This document shows positions 57,001-64,000 of a DNA stretch of 64,000 nt, one piece after another. Each line of letters begins with the position of its first letter. Position 1 is the first letter of the stretch. The position numbers were made by a program, and so were the translations under genes. The notes under the pieces are model-generated. The model saw nothing but the letters and a program-made list of their open reading frames with translations, searched no databases and was not told the DNA's origin. Location: contig SJOL01006412.1 in NCBI GenBank assembly GCA_004794785.1, positions 275,345 through 339,344 on the forward strand, given 5' to 3'. The stretch comes from Opisthorchis felineus (taxonomy: Eukaryota; Platyhelminthes; Trematoda; Opisthorchiida; Opisthorchiidae).

Positions 57001-60000
57001 AATTGGTGATGTTATTCAAAGTTCCGGCTTCTCGAAAGTATTCCTAATCAGGAATATAACAACCACTGGGTAGCCGAAACATCAAATGGCACCACCAAGC
57101 AGCACTGCATTCTGCACCGTTCGACAGTAAATCTACTGACACCTAACAACTTGTAGACAATTTTGTGCTAACTGAGTTATTTGGCGCGTGACTGCACAAG
57201 TGGGTCGGTTTGTTGAGATTCATCACCAGAACGCGTCAAGAAAATGCCTATCGCTCACGGTAGTACTGGAGCAATGAAGCTCGTAGGTGAGTATTCAAAG
57301 TGAAAGTGCTAACCAATTTCTGTACCTTATGCTAACCGTCCTCAACGTGCCAACAGCATGAACGCAGTTTAAGCCAGTTGAACTTGGTGATCCGTTGCAC
57401 ACAATAGCGCGACCAGGAATCTTGAGCCGCGTTACAGCGTAATAATCTTTGTTACGGTTGCGATAATCGGACAACAATGCACAATTTTTTCCTGGTTATT
57501 TCAAATAACGAATCCGTTTACAGGTCGCAAGGAAGTTGAGGTTGCTACAACCGAAAGCAACTGGTGGACCTTTGTGACACAGTGCATTTGTGAGGACGTC
57601 ATTAGTTTATTAACCACAAATTATGCTGCCACACACCGAAGTTGATAGCTCTAAGCGTCGATGATACACTGGTTGCAGATGCAGGTCTAAGGGGTACCTA
57701 CCCGATTCAAATGGTTCGGAAGCAAGCAGACAAAGAGTCCGACAAAATCGGTGACAGGGACTAATTTCGAACACATCACAGGAGGTTCTTAAGCCTTTCT
57801 TGAGAACAGGGATGCCGGTCGATACACACCTCTCCGGGTTCCTACACACATCAGGGGGCTTTTTAAAGCAGACATAAGGATTTCACCTTCGTTTTTTAGT
57901 AGTGCGCGCAGGAGGAGGTCTGGGTCGGAAGGTTTGCTTCGTTTCAGAAGCTTCACTCCCAGCATAACTCTAGATTCCAAGAGCGAGTAGTTGGATCTGG
58001 CCTAGTGTGGCATCTGCGTGTGGGGATGCGTAAGTCGGACATCTGATTCTGATTTGAAAAGTTCCATCAATATTATCAAAACAGTGGGGTATATAGCATC
58101 GCGAAATGAAGTTTCTGAACGGAGAAACCGCGAACATGAAAAAATTGAGTGTAGCTGTCTCCAAACAGGAAGTCTGCATTTCTTCTGTTTGTTTAAAGTA
58201 AAGGATTTCACGACCTCTTCGTTGACTGGTTTTACTGCTTATTGAGCTCAGCTATAATATGGCGTGGTCTGCATGATATTCAACACATAACATCACTTCT
58301 GGTACTATCACAGGCGTAGCGCTCTGGAAGGTTTAGTATACTAAACCGAGTGCTGGTCTTGCTTCCAATAAGCTATCTACAGCATTTCGTACGTCACTAC
58401 CACGTCCCCTCCTTTTTTAGCTTTAATCTTGTTTTGATTGGGTAGTGATAAGGGATACGAGTAGTTTTCTTGACAATGCCTCAAAATATTAGGATGCAAC
58501 AACAGTTAAGAGAGACCGCTAAGGGGAAATACATTAGTCCCTCAACAAGCGATCTCAGTCGAGATCTTCAGTTTTATTGCTTACCGGTGACTGGACTTCA
58601 ACAAATCCTACTCTGGTTGCTTTTTCCAGATGGTTTGTCACTCGACGGCCAACCACCTGAATAGTACCTTTAACGATACAATGACTACCGCTCACTGCTC
58701 GCTGTCGAGAGAGCCTCCAATAAGTTTGTCCCAAATTTCATTCACAATATCAGCTTCCACCGATCGTCTGTATAGTACCATCAGTGAAGAGAACTGAAAA
58801 AGTCCGTGAACTGCATACATGGTTTGGGGAAACTCGAATGAATCCTCCGTTCACATCAGTTATCATTCAAATAAGTGATGTGTTCGACAGCAGTCATTGA
58901 ACAATACATGGACGCGTTACTGAAACCAGGCAAGGAATGTCCTTTTCGCCAATTCAGCTATGCAGAACCTGTACACAGTTCCCACATCCGGTGCTAAAAG
59001 AGTTGAAGGATTTTCACCCAGAAGGAGGCACCACAGACAGGGAGAGGAATGAAGCCCCTAGTCAACTGTAGTGAAGCTACAAAGTCGTACCTAGCTCAGA
59101 TAAGCAACCAATCGGTACTCTGAGGGCACACGTTGGGACACACGTCCTACAGACACCAAATGAGGAATGCGCTTTCTTTCAAGTAATGTGAGGGTAACAG
59201 TTAATCAGTTATCCTGACAGCTAAATACGCCTCTCTTCCTGAATGTACAGTGACCAGGCCACATAACCACTCACCGCTCGCCTCAAGTAGAGGAACAGTG
59301 TCACACTTAATCCACCCACTCAATCACATCCAAAACCAAACGGTCTAGGGTAAATGCGTTGTCGGATCTCAAATTCTCAACCACATGAGTGTTTTCGTTC
59401 ACATTGAAACGTAAAGATCAGAGATGGGCGATGACTTCATCCTGTTACTCTTCGATCCACGCGTCCACCGACCAGTTTGTGTAGCTGATGAATTTGAATT
59501 ACAAGAAGCTGAGCGTGCCTCCCTGTTTTTTCTTTTCATAATACGCAGGTCCTGCTCGTCTAGGCGACAGAGTTCCTTACGGGGTTGCCTGGTTATTTAC
59601 GTTGTGCATGTCAAAATACATGAGAAGTATATATCTGCATTACTCTGCTAGTTCCCTGCAGTTTTGCATGGACAGATGTAGACGCATAGCAGTAACCCTA
59701 AGAGAAATTACGACCTAAGGATGTGACCGTTTTGGATGATGTTGCGTTCAAGGTGTTCTTATTTATGGGGTATGATTTTTGGGTTCGCTAAAGTTATTGT
59801 AATTGGGGGACTGATGTATACAATGAAAATAGTATAATCCAGACGCCTGTATCGTTATGTATAGCACTTCGAATTTCTGTGGCTAAAAAGCTTAAAGTTG
59901 ACATATATTTATCATACATCTATCGGTGCGATAATGTGAACCTAAATACAACAACAGTCTGGCGAGAAAGTAAGGGTGTTTGAGGAATTTGAAGTAGGAT

Positions 60001-62622
60001 CAAGCAAAGTATGACTACAATGAAGATCTCCAACTTCTCCTGGTGCAAAACATGACGTGTTCGAGTATATATAGGGTCTCTGAATGCGAGCCCCAGTTCA
60101 TTATGCTGACATGTCTCGACCGATTCGAAAGCCAGACTAGCATCAGTTAGCTCACCTTGAGTGGGAGACCACTGGTTTTCACCTAAAGTTAATAGGTTAC
60201 CTTGAGACACAACCGCTCACAATGTGGGAAACGAATCGAAAGGTAATTTTTTCTGTGATTTCATTCTAGTCACACGGGACTCGTTGGCGGTTGGGGGAAC
60301 GGACAGTGGCACACCGTCCGCATTCGAAGGCCGTGTGGACTATATGACTGCGAACGTGGAAGCCGTACCATCTTCGCTGTCTGATAACTATCCCTATCTC
60401 TTGTGTATGTGCATTGCTTACTTTCCGCTTATGGGGAAAGATGAAGGCAACAGAAGAACGGAAGCTAAACGAGCAAAAATAGTGAAATCTTCAGGCTATC
60501 GATGGCGAAAACGTCCCGAAACATCAAGTAGAGCGAAGAGTTACCAGTCACTTTATCGATGCTGCCTTCATTTCAAAAATAAGCCGATGAAATCAGGCTT
60601 TATAAACCTTGGTTGGCGCTACGCTACTCGATTAGTTCTAAAGTAGTAAGAGCCAAATATAAAATAATGCAAATCTGGGACCGCCAGTGGATGCAACGGG
60701 CGGCGACTGCAATTGAGACTCTACAGAGAACATACATAAAACAGTTTGTTTCTCACACTTACCTTTGTATGGAGTTAAAGCCGTGGTATTCAGCTGGGAG
60801 TGATTCATTAGGCTCGTGCTTCCCTGGCTAGATGGACAAAAACTTGCGCTTGAGGCAGCAATAACATATTTGCTATTGCACTCACGACAAGCGTAGCTCC
60901 GACCGTCAATCGGCGTTGGGCTGAAGAACTGGTTAAGTAGATCTTGTAGGCTGCACTCAGTTGCCTCACCATTGTAGCAATCAGGAGGGAGGGCTAAACT
61001 GAGCTCCGAAAATGGTTCCTCAGTACATGCAATGATGTTGCAGTTGGAACAGCGAACATGACTCACCGAGTGACCTTGAAAGGTACGATTGACGAAATCC
61101 CGTGAATTCGGTGGAGCCGTGCCAGAAACACTATGTATTTCGGATTGAAGCCGGTCTAGAAAGACGCTAAGGAATTCTTCTGCATCTTGTTGTCTATAGC
61201 CTTTGAACGCAGGCAAAGCTGTCCAAATGGAATACAGAAGATTGCTTGGACTAACAACCGTCCGTTGGCCCGACCAGAGCAGCCGAAGTATACTGTATAG
61301 CTCCTCATAAATGGATGTTTGTCTGGGACCTAGGTGATCGGATTCTTGGGAAGCCGCCGAGAGTTTTTCCTGGGAATTTTTTACGCCAAGTGATCCACAA
61401 CGCCCACCGTTCAATCCACCACCGGAGACCAACGGTTTGGACGGATCCTTGGCATTAAATGCAGGATTAACAAGCACAGAGGAACTACTGTCAGGAGAAC
61501 AAGTAACGTCAGACACTGAAGCACATAGAACCAAAGGAGGCTGTACAGCTGAGTGACGGGAGGGTGTACCAGGTGGTGATCTGCTTGCTGTTGAAGCATC
61601 CAGACAACACGGAGGATTCTGTGGGACAGACTGGTCAGTTGTACAGTCAAGGGAAGTCGGGTTCTGATATCGGCGCCTCTTCGCGGATGGCAGAATGTCG
61701 GAAGGAGCATGACTCATCACAAAGTTTGCAAAAGGGGCGGTGTGACTAAAAAGGGGTTTGTAAACCTAAAACATGCGTACGCACCAACTTACCGAAGGAC
61801 CTGTAAAACGGAATTCATGTAACATGTATTGCCTAAGTTCCGCAAACCCGTGAAGGCGGGTGAAAAGGTAAGAGGGGAGTTCGGTTTTCTCGAAGAGGCC
61901 CGTACTCGGGTAGACGCTCCAAGAAGACGCTAAAAGGTTGGATAACCAAGACAAGAAGTGCCTACCTTCTTCTCAACGTAAATAGACCACCATTGGCGCA
62001 GAGCCCAAGATAAACGAGAATACCTAGAAATATCTTTTGACCAGAATGATCGTACCGGTGCCGCATCACAGCAGTCTGAATATCATCAGCTTTCAGTAGG
62101 CGACTGGTGGCCCTATGGTGAAAACTGAATGATCACTGGTATCTACCAACCTTTTGGCATTCCGCATATGGTATCTTAAGATGCGTCGGCCTCTCTTTTG
62201 CTTGTACAATTCCTCAAAATTCTGATCCGCCACAGCATCTAGTGCCATGCGTAACAATTTTATGTCACCGGGTGCATTGTCATTCAGTACAAAATCGTCG
62301 CAAAGGTAACTATAACAACGAAAGTGAACGTCAGACACAGCATGGCCGACTTACCAAAACACGAATTTTTCGTTAACTTCAATGCAAAGTGGATGCTAAG
62401 TGAATATATGTGTCAAAGTAAATCAGACCATACCCCAGTGGCTTGAAAGTGCTGCAATGCATGTTCGGCAATATAGCGTCCGCAAGCGAAATTTGTACAC
62501 GACAGACAGGCCCAAACGCTTTCTGTTGTGTTACATACATGGCAGTGCCATTTATCCGGACTTAGAATGCCTAACTGAATGCTAGTCCTGATCTTCACCA
62601 CATGCTTGCAGTTGTCAGTCAT
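47526..62622 (-). CDS. USP44/49-like: Ubiquitin carboxyl-terminal hydrolase, USP44/USP49 type, nine exons
   Basis: A cysteine protease that removes ubiquitin. Vertebrate USP44/49 act in the nucleus on histone H2B, and USP44 also acts in the spindle checkpoint. Exons (minus): 62622-62434, 62395-62355, 62309-62151, 62023-61966, 61929-61793, 61745-60763, 54677-54323, 51204-50894, 48034-47526. All junctions are GT-AG with matching phases, and the total is 2,742 nt (913 residues). The zf-UBP finger covers residues 1-90 (CKH at 5-7, [13 protein letters not shown] at 30-42). The catalytic Cys185 lies in [18 protein letters not shown] and QQDAEEF is at 380-386. Zinc-ribbon cysteines are at 427/430 and 481/484. 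[13 protein letters not shown] ends near 641, catalytic His734 lies in SGHYTAY and the Asn/Asp pair is near 751. A loop of about 160 residues (about 205-340) and a Ser/Thr-rich tail make it longer than vertebrate relatives (about 700). Exon 4 is the least certain. Confidence 0.9.
49986..50003. repeat. Poly-A run
   Basis: Eighteen consecutive A after CCCCCC, within USP intron 8. No element attached to it is recognised. Confidence 0.9.
50894..51204 (-). CDS. USP44/49-like: USP44/49-like exon 8 (311 nt), catalytic His
   Basis: Starts [18 protein letters not shown] and contains [19 protein letters not shown] with the catalytic His, as in USP44 ([18 protein letters not shown]). An insert of about 55 residues rich in Pro and Cys separates the two. 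The donor CCGG/GTGAGT is in phase 1. Confidence 0.9.
51820..53612 (+). mobile_element. RTE-A internal-deletion derivative in USP intron 7
   Basis: Antisense to the USP gene. The first part matches the RTE-A endonuclease: [40 protein letters not shown], a 170-codon frame (52138-52650) with [11 protein letters not shown] and [19 protein letters not shown], and the SDH block at about 52705. At about 52850 ([11 protein letters not shown]) it jumps straight to [19 protein letters not shown], the C-terminal region. The whole RT, about 1.3 kb, is therefore missing. It ends with the 3' tail GATGATGATGATGAT at 53597-53611. Stops and frame changes abound. A short segment is duplicated near 51950-52045. 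Confidence 0.8.
54323..54677 (-). CDS. USP44/49-like: USP44/49-like exon 7 (355 nt)
   Basis: Mostly a Ser/Pro/Thr-rich spacer, ending in [15 protein letters not shown], the strand that leads into the catalytic His half of the USP domain. The acceptor is a run of T followed by CAG; the donor is CG/GTATGT (phase 2). Confidence 0.85.
54678..60762 (-). other. USP gene intron 6 (6,085 bp)
   Basis: The largest intron. I recognise no LINE, SINE or gene inside; the frames at 56344-56579 and 59424-59651 are short and without motif. Donor GTAAGT, acceptor T-rich CAG. Confidence 0.7.
60763..61745 (-). CDS. USP44/49-like: USP44/49-like exon 6 (983 nt)
   Basis: Carries a low-complexity insert (residues about 205-340), then the USP fingers and palm: [39 protein letters not shown] and the two zinc-ribbon CxxC pairs (VRCSNCN and YACRECN). 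The donor AAAG/GTAAGT leaves phase 1. Confidence 0.9.
61793..62622 (-). CDS. USP44/49-like: USP44/49-like: five 5' exons with micro-introns
   Basis: Five small exons (189, 41, 159, 58 and 137 nt) separated by introns of 38, 45, 127 and 36 bp. They encode the zf-UBP finger (first three exons) and the stretch up to the catalytic Cys box. The start ATG (62622-62620) begins MTDNCKHV, matching vertebrate USP44/49 starts. CTTTACAG lies just before it, so a 5' untranslated exon may exist further upstream. Confidence 0.85.
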
Positions 62623-63549
62623 ATGGGACCTGTAAAGGGACAAAATTGTTATCGTTAATTTGAGTACGAAAATATTCTTCCACACTTCAAAAACAATTCG
62701 CAACAAGGTATGCCCCTCATCTGAAATTTGGAACAGCCAACCGCTAAAGACCAGTGCAGAAGCGAGTTTTTCTGCGGGTTAAGTGTCCGTTTAAACGAGT
62801 GCAGCAAAACTCCTCTAGGAGGAATGTTGCATATGAGAAGGCACTTTTTTTAAACTGGAATCTGTCTTATCAGATCAAATAACCCCCATAAAATGGATAC
62901 TTTATCGCACCGCTGATTATCATACGTAACACATGTGACAGAAAAAATATTCAGAAACCAAGAAACTAAATGGTAAAATAGTTTTGTGATCTTCACGTGG
63001 ATCATAGTGAAACAAGAATTAAAGTGACAATTCAAGCAAGCAATTTTCTTAACCTACGATATGACCATCACTGTGTGGCGGTACACCTGAAAATCCTTTA
63101 CACTGCAGTATGACCGATTGTGGTCTAACCAACCCAAGGATTTCATAAACACATTTAGTTTCGATTGCGAACCACAATTAACTTTTCCATGGAGATACCG
63201 CCCTTATTATCAACAGACCAGACTTTTCCATAGGATATATTCTATCGCCTACCTTTCTCTCTTTTTCAAAATCCATTTTTGAATCATTCACGTCCACAAT
63301 CCATATAAGCAGCTTGTGACCGATAACCCACCGCTAAATCCCTCTGTTTCCTTCAGAACTTGATAGTTTTAAGATCCGAGGCCTAATGTGATTACGCAGG
63401 CGAATTGGTTTTTCGCTGATTTTGAAGATGATAGCACAATCATGTACTTGATTACATCCTCGAATTCCATACCTTGCAAATACCACGCTGATATGGCGGT
63501 CGGTGCTGTTATTATCTTGGCTGAGAGACTTGAATCCCGACCTAAAGCT
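62623..63549. other. 5' flank of the USP gene, no feature resolved
   Basis: Must include the promoter and perhaps a 5' untranslated exon. I see no CpG-rich stretch, clear TATA box or repeat that would fix the start site. Confidence 0.35.
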
Positions 63550-63554
63550 GTCAC

Positions 63555-63985
63555 CTTGTAGCGGTGGTCTGGCTTCTGTGCTGCAATGATCCCGCGGGCT
63601 ATACTGGCTGGAACTCAGTTCCTAAAGGTTCAACCATGCCAGGAAGGCCAACGGGGAGCAGCCCAACGAAGAACAGCGAGTCCCCGTACTGCGAGTAATC
63701 GTATTACGGGGCGGTCTGGAGGTAAAGTCGTACAGTCTATCATCATCATCAAAGACAGCAACACTGATGCTTCGCTGCCGTACAACCATAAGGTTCGTCT
63801 AATTATATTTAAAGCCCTAGAATGAAAAGAAGAGAAAAAGAGTGGGTGAGTCGTACAGTCCTCTGCGATAGGAGTGTGAAGGCAGTAAGGCGTTTCCCCC
63901 AGGCGACCAGTATGTCCATATTTATGGAAGCAGCGATGCTGCCTTCCCCCGAGAAAGGACGGCTTAGAAAAGGTCGAACCTAAAA
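63555..63985 (+). repeat. Dispersed repeat, interrupted copy
   Basis: Relative of 21880-22200: the left half up to 63737 matches about 21890-22045, and the right half from 63849 matches about 22030-22190 (GTCCTCTGCGATAG, then CCAGTATGTCCATATTTATGG). Between the halves lies a 111-bp RTE tail. Confidence 0.65.
63738..63848 (-). mobile_element. 111-bp 5'-truncated RTE 3' end with 12-bp target duplication
   Basis: Reverse complement of an RTE 3' end: read on the minus strand it gives CTTTTTCTC, then GGCTTTAAATATAATTAG, then ATGGTTGTACGGCAGCGAAG, then GATGATGATGATA. This matches 45250-45385. AGTCGTACAGTC flanks it on both sides (63726-63737 and 63849-63860). It contains only the 3' untranslated region. 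Confidence 0.8.
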
Positions 63986-64000
63986 ACCGCAAACTCCGAT

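Noticed and set aside
60224..60646. A 140-codon plus-strand frame beside USP exon 6
   Set aside because: It lies in USP intron 6 on the opposite strand, shows no motif, and its composition is ordinary.

Overview
The window reads as eukaryotic, repeat-dense DNA, most likely from a parasitic flatworm (cestode or trematode). The evidence is indirect. One well-supported protein-coding gene has tiny 5' introns (36-47 bp) and multi-kilobase 3' introns, a polarity known from schistosome-type genomes, and the rest is dominated by RTE-like and CR1-like LINEs, a Ty3/gypsy element, a Penelope-like element and a tRNA-derived SINE family. I see no bacterial operon, CRISPR array or rRNA.

Layout. 1-3032: a decayed CR1-like LINE on the minus strand. 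3033-5989: no gene seen. 5990-10575: RTE fragments flanking a Penelope-like element with two near-identical inverted arms. 10576-13025: a truncated Ty3/gypsy element (minus) with its 5' LTR. 13140-15905: a hairpin-rich TAACCG cluster followed by a broken transposase-like gene (minus). 16410-19740: two more RTE 3' fragments, two SINEs and a CR1-like scrap. 19880-20470: two SINEs. 20792-21440: a small three-exon gene for a predicted single-pass membrane protein. 21880-37000: a nest of RTE elements containing three copies of one subfamily (here RTE-A). One copy (26368-30116) is complete, has a 7-bp target duplication and splits an older RTE-B element. 37000-47500: mostly featureless, with a LINE fragment, a SINE and an RTE-B 3' fragment.

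47526-62622 (minus strand) is the main host gene: a nine-exon ubiquitin-specific protease of the USP44/USP49 type. The nine exons join with matching phases into 2,742 nt, which is 913 codons plus a stop. It has an N-terminal zf-UBP finger and all parts of the USP catalytic domain. Its large introns hold an RTE-A deletion derivative. Both ends of the window carry copies of one dispersed repeat, and the right-hand copy was interrupted by a 111-bp RTE tail with a 12-bp target duplication.

The most unusual observation is that the three RTE-A copies share what appears to be the same identical block of about 2.0 kb with the same boundaries, although the sequence outside the block is clearly diverged. 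That points to gene conversion or to an assembly artefact. All three share the same dead reverse transcriptase (YAYD instead of YADD). I worked by eye, so the identity statements need alignment to confirm.
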